From Cellvibrionaceae bacterium (GTDB taxonomy: Bacteria; Pseudomonadota; Gammaproteobacteria; Pseudomonadales; Cellvibrionaceae): a stretch of 16,436 nt of DNA. Position 1 is the first letter of the stretch, and every line of letters starts with the position of its first letter. The notes under the pieces are model-generated. The model saw only the letters and a program-made list of their open reading frames with translations. It did no database searches and had not been told where the DNA came from. Positions 7,616-14,691 of this stretch are shown here, piece after piece. Both the position numbers and the translations under genes were made by a program. The stretch spans positions 1-16,436 of the forward strand of contig JALUYN010000189.1 in the NCBI GenBank assembly GCA_027012915.1, given 5' to 3'.

Positions 7616-9259
7616 GTGGAACGTGAATATATGGAATACGATGTTGTCATCGTTGGTGCTGGCCCGTCTGGATTGGCCGCTGCCTGCCGTATTCGACAGC
7701 TGAACGAAGAAATAAGCGTATGTGTCGTTGAGAAAGGCTCAGAAGTTGGCGCCCATATCCTTTCTGGCGCTGTGTTCGAGCCCACTGCCCTGAATGAACT
7801 TTTCCCGGAGTGGAAAGAGCAAGGCGCGCCGCTGAATACCGCGGTAACAGGCGACGATATCTACCTGTTGAAAAACGGCGAATCCGCTCAAAAGATTCCC
7901 GGGCTGTTTGTGCCAAAAACCATGCACAACGAAGGCAACTACATTATCAGCCTTGGAAATCTGTGCCGCTGGCTTGCAGAACAAGCAGAAGCCCTGGGTG
8001 TGGAGATTTTCCCGGGTTTTGCCGCAGCTGAAGTCGTATACAACGAGGACGGCAGCGTCAAAGGCATTGCCACTGGTGACATGGGCATTGGCATGAACGG
8101 CGAGCAGAAAGATTCTTACATGCCCGGCATGGAACTGCACGGCAAATACACTCTGTTCGCTGAAGGTTGCCGTGGTCACCTGGGCAAACAACTGATTAGT
8201 AAATTCAACCTCGATGCCGGAAAAGAGCCTCAGCACTACGGCATTGGCATCAAAGAACTGTGGAAAATTCCCGCAGAACAGCACCAGGAAGGTCTTGTCG
8301 TACATACCGCGGGCTGGCCTCTGGCCGAAAATGGCGCCGCAGGCGGTAGCTTCCTCTACCACATTGAAGACAACCAAGTGGTTTGCGGACTGATTACCGA
8401 CCTGTCGTACACCAACCCTCACTTGAGCCCGTTTGATGAATTTCAGCGCTACAAGCACCACCCAGTCGTCAAGCAATATCTCGAAGGCGGCGAACGCATC
8501 TCATATGGCGCACGCGCCATCACCAAAGGCGGCATTCAATCGCAACCCAAGATGCACTTCCCGGGCGGCATTCTGATCGGCGATGACGCTGGCACTCTGA
8601 ACTTTGCCAAGATCAAAGGCAGTCACACTGCAATGAAATCAGGCATGATCGCTGCAGAATGCGTAGTTGAAGCACTTGGCGCAGACCGCGCCGGTGCGGA
8701 TCTCACTGAGTTCGACAAAGCCTATAAAGATTCGTGGGCATATAAAGAACTGTACGCACAGCGCAACTTCGGGCCAGCTCAACACAAATGGGGCAATCTG
8801 ATCGGTTCTGCGTATGCCTTTATCGACATCAACATCTTCAATGGCAATTTGCCTTGGACACTGTCCGATCCAAAGCCAGATCACGCGCAGCTCAAAACAG
8901 CCGCTGAATGCCCTAAAATCAGCTACCCCAAGCCAGATGGCAAGCTGAGCTTTGACAAGCTGTCCTCGGTATTCTTGTCGAACACGAACCACGAGGAAGA
9001 CCAGCCATGTCACCTGACACTCAAAAACGCTGAGGTGCCCATTAAAACCAACCTGGCGATGTACGATGAGCCCGCACAGCGCTACTGCCCTGCCGGTGTT
9101 TACGAGATCGTCGAAAGTGAAGAGACCGGTGACAAGCGCCTGCAGATCAACGCGCAAAACTGCGTACACTGCAAAACCTGTGATATCAAAGACCCCACCC
9201 AGAACATCACCTGGGTTGTGCCCGAGGGCACGGGTGGTCCGAACTATCCCAATATGTAA
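7616..9259 (+). CDS. Electron transfer flavoprotein-ubiquinone oxidoreductase (ETF-QO)
   Basis: Membrane-associated flavo-iron-sulfur enzyme that oxidises reduced EtfAB and reduces ubiquinone, feeding fatty-acid and amino-acid oxidation into respiration. At 547 residues from the GTG it has family length. The N-terminal FAD fold shows VVIVGAGPSGLAAA (from residue 10) and a GDDAG motif in the central part. Four cysteines ligate the 4Fe-4S cluster: C491 in CPAGVYE, then C516, C519 and C522 in NCVHCKTCDIKDP. The end, EGTGGPNYPNM, is typical. The GTG at 7616 is chosen because of the AGGAG spacing and because MEREYMEYDVVIVGAG then matches pseudomonad ETF-QO N-termini as I recall them. A terminator follows at 9272-9297. 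The partner subunits are encoded by the divergent etfBA. Confidence 0.97.
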   Translation: MEREYMEYDVVIVGAGPSGLAAACRIRQLNEEISVCVVEKGSEVGAHILSGAVFEPTALNELFPEWKEQGAPLNTAVTGDDIYLLKNGESAQKIPGLFVPKTMHNEGNYIISLGNLCRWLAEQAEALGVEIFPGFAAAEVVYNEDGSVKGIATGDMGIGMNGEQKDSYMPGMELHGKYTLFAEGCRGHLGKQLISKFNLDAGKEPQHYGIGIKELWKIPAEQHQEGLVVHTAGWPLAENGAAGGSFLYHIEDNQVVCGLITDLSYTNPHLSPFDEFQRYKHHPVVKQYLEGGERISYGARAITKGGIQSQPKMHFPGGILIGDDAGTLNFAKIKGSHTAMKSGMIAAECVVEALGADRAGADLTEFDKAYKDSWAYKELYAQRNFGPAQHKWGNLIGSAYAFIDINIFNGNLPWTLSDPKPDHAQLKTAAECPKISYPKPDGKLSFDKLSSVFLSNTNHEEDQPCHLTLKNAEVPIKTNLAMYDEPAQRYCPAGVYEIVESEETGDKRLQINAQNCVHCKTCDIKDPTQNITWVVPEGTGGPNYPNM

Positions 9260-9271
9260 ATACGATATTGG

Positions 9272-9297
9272 AAATGGGGGCTTTAGCCCCCATTTTT
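9272..9297 (+). terminator. Rho-independent terminator after ETF-QO
   Basis: Stem AAATGGGGGC (9272-9281) pairs with GCCCCCATTT (9286-9295) around loop TTTA, and a T-run continues to 9297. It starts 12 bases after the ETF-QO stop. Confidence 0.92.
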
Positions 9298-9359
9298 ATT
9301 CTTCTTTGCTTACCCCCAATTCCCACACCTAATAGCGCGAGAATCTAAATAGCAATCAT

Positions 9360-9899
9360 CTAGCAATTACCAAGAATAAACTCGTCAACTCCACTTCTAA
9401 CGACCATAACATCCCCTTCCGGCATTTCTCGAATTTCGCTCAACTCAGCCAATTGATAGAACACCGGACGACTTACTAGCGCCTCTAACTGACGCTGCGC
9501 TTTAACGATTGGCAAGGGATGCCCCTGAGAATCCTCAGTCACCTCAAGCGGATGTTCCGCAGACAGCGGAAATTTATTACCCACATTAGTGGTAAACAGC
9601 AAAACACCATCTATTTCTTTAGCCGAAACAACCAAAAATGGAGCGACATCGACTTTTATGCGCCACTTTTCTACAGGAGTTACCAGGAAGTACTGACCAC
9701 CCTCGTATTTGATTATGCTTGAGAACAATTTGACCAAGGCTTCGCGGCGTACCAGTTCACCCTGGTAATACCAACGCCCCTCTCGATCAATGCGCATATC
9801 AAGATCGCCATTCAGCTCTGGGCTCCAGGCATCTACAGGTGGCAATTGATTTTCGTACTCACGAGCGAGTTCTGCAAAACTCTGAGGAAGATTGTTCAT
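9360..9899 (-). CDS. DUF1285 domain protein
   Basis: 179 residues, apparently cytoplasmic, with no signal peptide or membrane helix. It matches DUF1285: PPVDAWSPELNGDLDMRIDR (20-39), then GRWYYQGELVRREALVKLFS, YFLVTPVEKWRIKVDVAPF, and a C-terminal beta-rich half. The family is widespread in proteobacteria; its biochemical role is not something I can state. An AGGG lies about ten bases before the ATG. It follows the lipoprotein gene by 28 bases on the same strand, so the two are probably one transcript. No terminator was identified after its stop; the ETF-QO terminator hairpin at 9272-9297 lacks a U-run in this direction apart from the A/T base of the stem. Confidence 0.88.
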   Translation of the reverse strand: MNNLPQSFAELAREYENQLPPVDAWSPELNGDLDMRIDREGRWYYQGELVRREALVKLFSSIIKYEGGQYFLVTPVEKWRIKVDVAPFLVVSAKEIDGVLLFTTNVGNKFPLSAEHPLEVTEDSQGHPLPIVKAQRQLEALVSRPVFYQLAELSEIREMPEGDVMVVRSGVDEFILGNC

Positions 9900-9927
9900 T
9901 AGAGAAAACCCTGAAAATAAACATTCG

Positions 9928-10533
9928 CTATTTTACGGGTTTCACTACCAGACTGTCAGCATAAGCAAGGAATGCTTCATTGAAGAGACTTGAGGGAGTT
10001 GCGCGCTCTATAGCGATCAGGCTACTACGAGCCTTAATTTGCGAAACATCTATCAACTCTTGAGACGTTGTATCGTAGAGTTTCAACAACAGAACCAGAC
10101 GGTCAAAGCCCACCTGCCTGTAATCTTCAAAGTCTTCATCTATCTCCACTAAACTGCTTAATTTATTGGAATAGACGGCCAGCTGCGGGTAGATTACATA
10201 GTCTGTTTTGGACTGCCGTGCGAGTTGAAACGCACCTGGCAAGTTCAGAGGGTCATTGGCGTGAGCCACGTTAATGAACACATTATTCATTGCGCCAGCC
10301 AGATCAGCAGTCAGCTTTCTTCTTAACGGTATCGACCAGGATGCATCGGGAAAGGCAACAAAAAAACTGCTATTTCGAGCCAGTACCCATTGACGATCAG
10401 AGTTAACTTCAGGCGTATTCAGCAGATAAGCATCCTGAAGTGAATGCTTGATCAATGACTTGCTGTACTCGGCCGTACATCCGAGCATCAGCAATGTCAT
10501 ACAGGCAATAGAGAGTGTGCTTGGGTTGATCAT
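9928..10533 (-). CDS. Probable lipoprotein, DUF4823-like
   Basis: 201 residues. The N-terminal hydrophobic stretch ends in LMLGC, so C19 is the likely lipidated residue; Met at -3 is not ideal for a lipobox, but G-C is right. The mature part has the pattern I associate with DUF4823: SSFFVAFPDAS near 55-65, a helical section, KTDYVIYPQLAVY, then acidic and charged residues before RLVLLLKLYDTTSQELID, and a final helix. It is probably a periplasm-facing lipoprotein of unknown function. A candidate promoter lies at 10578-10606, and DUF1285 follows after 28 bases. The ribosome-binding site is weak. Family assignment is from memory of the pattern and is only moderately sure; lipoprotein status is surer. 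Confidence 0.75.
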   Translation of the reverse strand: MINPSTLSIACMTLLMLGCTAEYSKSLIKHSLQDAYLLNTPEVNSDRQWVLARNSSFFVAFPDASWSIPLRRKLTADLAGAMNNVFINVAHANDPLNLPGAFQLARQSKTDYVIYPQLAVYSNKLSSLVEIDEDFEDYRQVGFDRLVLLLKLYDTTSQELIDVSQIKARSSLIAIERATPSSLFNEAFLAYADSLVVKPVK

Positions 10534-10577
10534 AATGGCTATCGCCCTATTCAGCTTTATCCAGTTCCACCCCGAAT

Positions 10578-10606
10578 TTTATCGGCACCAGAAGGATGCA
10601 CGACAA
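10578..10606 (-). promoter_or_regulatory. Candidate promoter for the lipoprotein/DUF1285 pair
   Basis: Minus strand: TTGTCG (10601-10606), a 17-base spacer, and GATAAA (10578-10583). Each hexamer matches four of six consensus positions. It lies between the TetR stop and the lipoprotein start, giving a leader of about 40 nt. Confidence 0.4.
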
Positions 10607-10622
10607 AAAATGGTCACAGAAG

Positions 10623-11267
10623 TTACTTGGTACGAGATAAAGCAGGATCTACGCCAATATGCGTGCCAATATCTTTAATAAACTTCAGAAGATCCGGAAA
10701 TTGCTCCTCTGAAACCAAGCTGCGGCAATAGGGGTTGTAATAAAGCTCTACCGCCCCCTGAGTCAAAGCCCAGTAGCTCAAATAATAAAAATAGGGAGGG
10801 ACATCCTTTAAGCGACCAACTTCGATACCCTTGGCGTAGCAGGCATTAAGCGTATCAAACGCATCGCGGCGCGCGTGTTCAAGGTTGGCTCGCTTTTCGG
10901 GCTCCTCATCGTTGGCGATCATCTTTTCTTCGAGGCGCTGAAATAACCTCGCCTTGATAGGATCTTCAACACTATGAGAGAAATAAACTCTTGCGGGGGC
11001 GTTGTAATCCCCTGCTTCAGCCAGTTTAACGGCGTCATCCAATTTAGCTTTCAGATCATTTTCATAATCTGACAATAGACGCACGTATATTTCGGTCTTC
11101 GAAGTAAAGTGCTTATAGATGGTACCTTTACCGATATCCACCTTATCCGCTATCTGCTCTACGGTAACTTTGTCTTCACCCTGCTCCAGCAGTAGCTCTA
11201 ACGCCGCATCCAGAATGGCCTGCTCTCTCTGTTTAAATTGCTGAATTTTTAACTTCGCCTTATCCAT
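10623..11267 (-). CDS. TetR/AcrR family transcriptional regulator
   Basis: 214 residues from the ATG at 11267. The N-terminal DNA-binding domain shows REQAILDAALELLLEQG (14-30) followed by the helix-turn-helix VTVEQIADKVDIGKGTIYKHF (34-54). The rest is an all-helical ligand/dimer domain without a signature I can name. The open frame extends to 11357, but the extra 30 residues are not family-like and the ATG at 11267 has a GGGGA ribosome-binding site. Downstream on the same strand are the lipoprotein and DUF1285 genes, 89 bases away with their own candidate promoter; upstream, the divergent 108-residue gene begins at 11577. Target genes and ligand are unknown; neighbours on either side are the first candidates. 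Confidence 0.93.
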   Translation of the reverse strand: MDKAKLKIQQFKQREQAILDAALELLLEQGEDKVTVEQIADKVDIGKGTIYKHFTSKTEIYVRLLSDYENDLKAKLDDAVKLAEAGDYNAPARVYFSHSVEDPIKARLFQRLEEKMIANDEEPEKRANLEHARRDAFDTLNACYAKGIEVGRLKDVPPYFYYLSYWALTQGAVELYYNPYCRSLVSEEQFPDLLKFIKDIGTHIGVDPALSRTK

Positions 11268-11576
11268 TCGGTTCCCCAAACGTATTACTGTCCTGGCTCT
11301 CTCCAAAGCACACGGCACAGAATCCTTCTCGGATTCACAGCACAATCTTGGAGCCATTTTTTATCGGTATGATTGCGACACTAAAAGACCGAAGATCTTC
11401 GAAAAAGGTTGTGTCCGGCCAGTCACACGGCCAGAACAGTAGCAAATGTTGCGAAATTGCACAAAGCAAAAATGGCTCAAGTCGTAGAATCTCGCCGTAA
11501 ATTCAAAAAAGCTATCCACTTCGCCTGAGCCTGTACCTATACTGACAACAAATTCATGTGACTCTATGGAGATCTT
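11268..11576. other. Intergenic region between TetR gene and the divergent 108-residue gene
   Basis: 309 bases without a supported gene. It contains a perfect 12-base palindrome (11390-11401) and a direct repeat CGGCCAG at 11416-11422 and 11428-11434. A TATACT at 11538-11543 could be the -10 for the 108-residue gene, but no good -35 is 16-18 bases upstream. No convincing promoter was found for the TetR gene. Confidence 0.5.
11390..11401. promoter_or_regulatory. Perfect palindrome, candidate operator
   Basis: CGAAGATCTTCG is its own reverse complement over 12 bases. It lies 123 bases upstream of the TetR start, in the divergent region. TetR-family regulators often bind such palindromes near their own gene; the link here is only positional. 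Confidence 0.3.
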
Positions 11577-11903
11577 ATGAGCACAACTATTGCGGAAGCC
11601 GTTAACACCTTAAGTGAACTACTGCAAAGCCTGGAAGACGCGTACTGGGAGTCTTCCACACTCGATAAGAAAGATCGATTTTATGACCTTATTAGCGCCG
11701 TCAACCGTGAACTCTCCGAACTGGCAAAGCTCAGCATCCAGGATCACCATCTGGAATACGAGCCAGTCAGCTTTGAATTCAGAAGAGCTCGCGCCAAACT
11801 AATGGACCTGAGAAAGTTGATGGATGACTGTGTTGGACGCGCCGCTACCGCAGCGAAACTAGAAGACCTGATCACTGACGTCGGGAATCTCTATTCACAT
11901 TAA
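11577..11903 (+). CDS. Helical protein of unknown function, 108 residues
   Basis: I do not recognise this protein. It is a clear gene: GGAG lies six bases before the ATG, and the codon pattern resembles that of its neighbours. The sequence reads as three or four amphipathic helices: about 3-23, 29-53, 65-86 and 88-105. It is rich in Leu, Glu, Asp and Lys, has one Cys (C84), and has no signal peptide or membrane segment. It is therefore probably a small cytoplasmic helical bundle, possibly self-associating or binding a partner. Upstream lies the divergent TetR gene across a region with a palindrome. Downstream is a hairpin-rich stretch with no gene. Confidence 0.8.
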   Translation: MSTTIAEAVNTLSELLQSLEDAYWESSTLDKKDRFYDLISAVNRELSELAKLSIQDHHLEYEPVSFEFRRARAKLMDLRKLMDDCVGRAATAAKLEDLITDVGNLYSH

Positions 11904-11943
11904 CTTCCGAGCCTAACCTGTTGATTTTAAGATATAATCGTTA

Positions 11944-12189
11944 TCCATATAGCCTTTAGGAAGGAGCCGAATTTTGCTTATTGCAAATGCATTTAACCAG
12001 GCACTGGAAGTTTCAACGATGTAGGCAATAATTTTAAGGCTGGCGGCGCACATCCCCCAAGTGTCAGTTGCCACCAGCTGGGCCATCCGGCTAGGACCGG
12101 CCCAAGTTAAGAACAACTTGGTTGCTCTTAACGTTTCACTCCTAATGGTCTTGACCCGATGCTCTCCCCCAGACGTCGGGTTCTTTTTT
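11944..12189 (+). ncRNA. Hairpin-rich gene-free stretch: candidate small RNA or leader
   Basis: Between the 108-residue gene and the YjiK-like gene (371 bases in all) no convincing CDS is seen; a 96-codon minus-strand frame (11913-12203) lacks a ribosome-binding site. Four hairpins follow one another: 12039-12047 with 12070-12078 (9 pairs, one mismatch); 12080-12084 with 12099-12103; 12106-12117 with 12121-12132 (12 pairs, one mismatch, loop TTG); and 12154-12159 with 12176-12181. A T-rich tract at 12181-12189 follows the last. A TATAAT (11933-11938) without a good -35 could start a plus-strand transcript near 11944. The two mismatches are A-C on the plus strand but would be G-U pairs in a minus-strand RNA, so the strand is not settled. 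No known RNA family was recognised. Confidence 0.35.
12154..12189 (+). terminator. Likely rho-independent terminator with long loop
   Basis: ACCCGA (12154-12159) pairs with TCGGGT (12176-12181) around a 16-base loop, followed by TTCTTTTTT-type sequence to 12189. It ends plus-strand transcription before the YjiK-like gene at 12275, and there is no CDS for over 250 bases upstream of it. Confidence 0.6.
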
Positions 12190-12274
12190 CCTACCCCTCC
12201 CATACATTGAACTTATTCTCTTACGGGATGACTAATGCCACCTCCTTGGCAGATATCCGAACACGAGAACACCA

Positions 12275-13186
12275 ATGCATTTCATATACGACAAGCTATC
12301 CAATCACACCAGAATCGTCGGATTCGGCTTTTTGGTATTGCTGGCGTATTTGGTCATGTACGAGCTGGAGATTGATGATCATCTACACGCGCTCTGGAAT
12401 GAAATCAGCACTGATGATGCGATAAAAAACAAATCCATTTGGCTGCCGAACTATCAACTAAGCCATCAAACGGCACTCCCCTTCGTCAACAATAACTTGT
12501 CGGGCATTACCTACAATCCTGAAACTAACCGACTTTGGGTTATTGTCAACAGCCCACAACGACTGATAGAGCTAGACACCGATTTCAACGCCACTCGAAC
12601 GATCGAGCTAAAGAACTTTACCGACACAGAAGCCGTAGCCTATGCGGGCAACAACCGCTTGGTAATTGCAGATGAAAGAGACCAATCGGTGGTTGTTGCG
12701 AATATTGGCGACAGCAACAGCTTCGATAAACTTGAATTGCCACGACTGACCGTTGATACCAACGGCGGCGGCAACAAGGGCTTCGAGGGCATTGCTGTGG
12801 ACAACAGTGCAGGCCTTATCTATGTTGTCCGAGAGCGAGACCCCATGACACTGTTAACAATCAACGGGCTGCTCACCAAGAACGCAGGCGTAACTGTTAC
12901 CAAAGACAAACTGATTAACGCTCAAGACCTGTACCTGGACGACCTGTCAGGGCTTCACTTCGATCCCTCTAGCGGCAACCTGCTATTTCTTAGCGATGAA
13001 TCTCGCGCTTTGGGAGAAATCAGCCTCAATGGCAACCGTGTCAGTTATTTGGACCTTGTCAAAGGCTTTCACGGCTTGAACCAAGACATCCCTCAGGCTG
13101 AAGGGGTCACGATGGGCCCGCAACGCAGTCTATTTGTCGTGAGCGAGCCCAATTTGATTTACCGTTTTGACGCATCTGATTCCTGA
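12275..13186 (+). CDS. SdiA-regulated/YjiK-type beta-propeller protein, membrane-anchored
   Basis: 303 residues. An N-terminal hydrophobic segment (about 15-31, after a basic stretch) is a signal anchor or uncleaved signal, placing the rest in the periplasm. The remainder fits the SdiA-regulated domain (E. coli YjiK type), a propeller of repeated blocks: LSGITYNPETNRLWVIVNSP, FTDTEAVAYAGNNRLVIADE, GFEGIAVDNSAGLIYVVRER, LSGLHFDPSSGNLLFLSDES and QAEGVTMGPQRSLFVVSEPN. The molecular function of this family is not established to my knowledge. The ribosome-binding site is weak (ACGAGAA), and a TTGAAC at 12207-12212 is the only -35-like element seen. The last 28 bases overlap the 3' end of the convergent serine hydrolase gene. 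Confidence 0.88.
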   Translation: MHFIYDKLSNHTRIVGFGFLVLLAYLVMYELEIDDHLHALWNEISTDDAIKNKSIWLPNYQLSHQTALPFVNNNLSGITYNPETNRLWVIVNSPQRLIELDTDFNATRTIELKNFTDTEAVAYAGNNRLVIADERDQSVVVANIGDSNSFDKLELPRLTVDTNGGGNKGFEGIAVDNSAGLIYVVRERDPMTLLTINGLLTKNAGVTVTKDKLINAQDLYLDDLSGLHFDPSSGNLLFLSDESRALGEISLNGNRVSYLDLVKGFHGLNQDIPQAEGVTMGPQRSLFVVSEPNLIYRFDASDS

Positions 13187-14526
13187 GCCTGAATCAACAG
13201 TGCCACATTGTCATTTTCAGGATAGTCACCCGGACTCCAACCGAGACGCACAAACACCAGATCTTTCGAGGGCATAACCATTACCAGTTGTTTTCGATTG
13301 CCCTTCAACGCAAAGCTATCGACTGGCAAATCACGCCAACGCAATTCATCGTCGCCGCTATTGAGCCATAGCTTAAAGCCGTAAGACCGTTCGTTTACCG
13401 ACGAATTGGGCGCCAGTGACTGCCGATGCCAGTCCTTCGAATATAGACGCTGTCCATTTATCTCTCCTCCACGCAACAGTAGCAACCCCACCCGGCCCCA
13501 ATCCCTTGCGCTGGCGTACATATAGGAACTGCCAACAAAAACACCGCTGGAATCCACTTCAAAAACGGTATCGGTCATCCCCATAGGCTCGAGAAGCTCT
13601 AGATACAGATGCTCAATACTTAACTGAGGGCTGCCTCCAATACGCTCATGACCGAGGCGGGACAGGAGATTGGTTCCGGCCGATGTGTACTCAAAATGAA
13701 CACCTGGCTTATAGACACTCTCAGCTGCCACGGCAAAATCGCTGGCACTGTGAGATTCAAAAAGCATCTGGGTCGCCTTCTCGCCCGGGCCATAGTCTTC
13801 GTTAATATCCAGCCCCGATGTCATGGTCAGCATATCGCGCACACTGATGTTTTTTCTCGAATCCTGCTGCCAGGAAGGGAACAAATTGCGCTCATCCAAA
13901 CTGAGAAGGCCGTTCATTTCCAGATTACCCAACCAAATTGCCGTAACACTCTTAGCCATTGACCATCCAAGCAACTTGGACTGAGCATCCACTCCTGGAG
14001 CGTACACCTCAGCAATAATGCGTTCGCCCTTGGCCAGCAGTAGCGCGCGTGTGTCCTGCCCTTGCTCGTTGTCTGCTTTGATTAAACGCTCAAGCGCTGC
14101 TTGAGCAGCCAGATCATAGCCCCCAACAGCCGCACCCGCAGGCCACAGCTTGTCACTTTTGGTTAAAACCGGAACCTGAAGCTGATCTAGTGGCCTGGTG
14201 TCCCCTATTTCCAGGCTACAGCCCAACCCCTCGCGAAACTTGGCGGTTACAGCATCCGTCCCCATTAGACTCGACTCTACAGACTGATTCTTATCGTCGA
14301 ATTCTACGGAGAGAAAACTGAAGAGCGGGGAGTATGAGCTCAAATCCATTATTGCCTGGGACTTTGACAATCCGGACACATAGTGACCGGAGCAGGAGAG
14401 CTTCGCTGCCATACCATTGAGCATCGCAGGCGCCTGGCGCAGATATTCCAAAGAGACGCCCTGCCAGCGAGCAAGAACAACCAGAACCATTGATGCACTG
14501 ATAAGAACTACAATAAGCTTCTTCAC
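13159..14526 (-). CDS. Serine hydrolase, beta-lactamase/NylB-like, exported
   Basis: 455 residues, starting at GTG 14526 behind a purine-rich GGGGGAAAG. The N-terminal hydrophobic segment (3-19) is a signal peptide or anchor. A first domain (about 40-125) has SCSGHYVSGLSKSQA and GLGCSL; C45 and C103 could form a disulfide. A beta-lactamase-related domain follows: nucleophile S189 and K192 in WSMAKS (SxxK), the MLTMTSGLD block, Y280 in FEYTSAGTNLLSR as the tyrosine motif, and GNRKQLVMVMP near the end in place of KTG. This matches the class C/6-aminohexanoate-oligomer-hydrolase/esterase group, in which substrate cannot be told from sequence. I would not call it an antibiotic-resistance gene. 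It is divergent from yccA, and its end overlaps the YjiK-like gene by 28 bases. Confidence 0.9.
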   Translation of the reverse strand: MKKLIVVLISASMVLVVLARWQGVSLEYLRQAPAMLNGMAAKLSCSGHYVSGLSKSQAIMDLSSYSPLFSFLSVEFDDKNQSVESSLMGTDAVTAKFREGLGCSLEIGDTRPLDQLQVPVLTKSDKLWPAGAAVGGYDLAAQAALERLIKADNEQGQDTRALLLAKGERIIAEVYAPGVDAQSKLLGWSMAKSVTAIWLGNLEMNGLLSLDERNLFPSWQQDSRKNISVRDMLTMTSGLDINEDYGPGEKATQMLFESHSASDFAVAAESVYKPGVHFEYTSAGTNLLSRLGHERIGGSPQLSIEHLYLELLEPMGMTDTVFEVDSSGVFVGSSYMYASARDWGRVGLLLLRGGEINGQRLYSKDWHRQSLAPNSSVNERSYGFKLWLNSGDDELRWRDLPVDSFALKGNRKQLVMVMPSKDLVFVRLGWSPGDYPENDNVALLIQAQESDASKR

Positions 14527-14571
14527 CTTTCCCCCACAAAATCCAGTGTTATTATTTTTCTAATGGCCTAA

Positions 14572-14600
14572 AGAATACCCCTTACAAAACAAAAGGTTAA
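14572..14600 (-). promoter_or_regulatory. Candidate promoter for the serine hydrolase
   Basis: Minus strand: TTAACC (14595-14600), a 17-base spacer and TATTCT (14572-14577), each matching four of six consensus positions. It lies about 46 bases upstream of the GTG start. Confidence 0.35.
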
Positions 14601-14627
14601 GAAGCTTCAAACAAAGGCAAAAAAACT

Positions 14628-14655
14628 TTGACTGGGGGCGGTAGTGTGGTACAAA
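14628..14655 (+). promoter_or_regulatory. Candidate sigma-70 promoter for yccA
   Basis: TTGACT (14628-14633), a 16-base spacer and TACAAA (14650-14655). The -35 is good and the -10 moderate. The predicted start, near 14662, gives a 30-nt leader to the ATG at 14692. It overlaps the GTG at 14644 that would otherwise extend the yccA frame, an argument against that longer start. Confidence 0.5.
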
Positions 14656-14691
14656 TTGACGCTATTCCCGCCTGACACAACGGAGATCACA

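Noticed and set aside
7739..8476. 245-codon minus-strand frame opposite ETF-QO
   Set aside because: Antisense shadow of a well-conserved enzyme; no ribosome-binding site or known family.
10448..10678. 76-codon plus-strand frame across the lipoprotein start and TetR end
   Set aside because: Spans the lipoprotein promoter and two minus-strand genes; no start signal.
11929..11947. Second Fur-like site overlapping TATAAT at 11933
   Set aside because: Only about 12 of 19 positions match the Fur consensus in an AT-rich stretch, mostly in one half; not above what chance gives.
11911..12132. Possible integron attC site (GCCTAAC at 11911 and GTTAAG-type ends)
   Set aside because: The left box fits RYYYAAC, but no matching GTTRRRY box is at the right distance, the internal L boxes are absent, and there is no integrase or cassette array.
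11913..12203. Minus-strand frame of 96 codons in the hairpin-rich stretch
   Set aside because: No ribosome-binding site, no recognisable protein, and it runs across strong RNA-type hairpins. Kept only as an alternative explanation for the region.
13159..14526. Annotation as an antibiotic beta-lactamase
   Set aside because: SxxK and the tyrosine motif are present, but the arrangement fits the NylB/esterase-like serine hydrolases, and no KTG motif of true beta-lactamases is seen.
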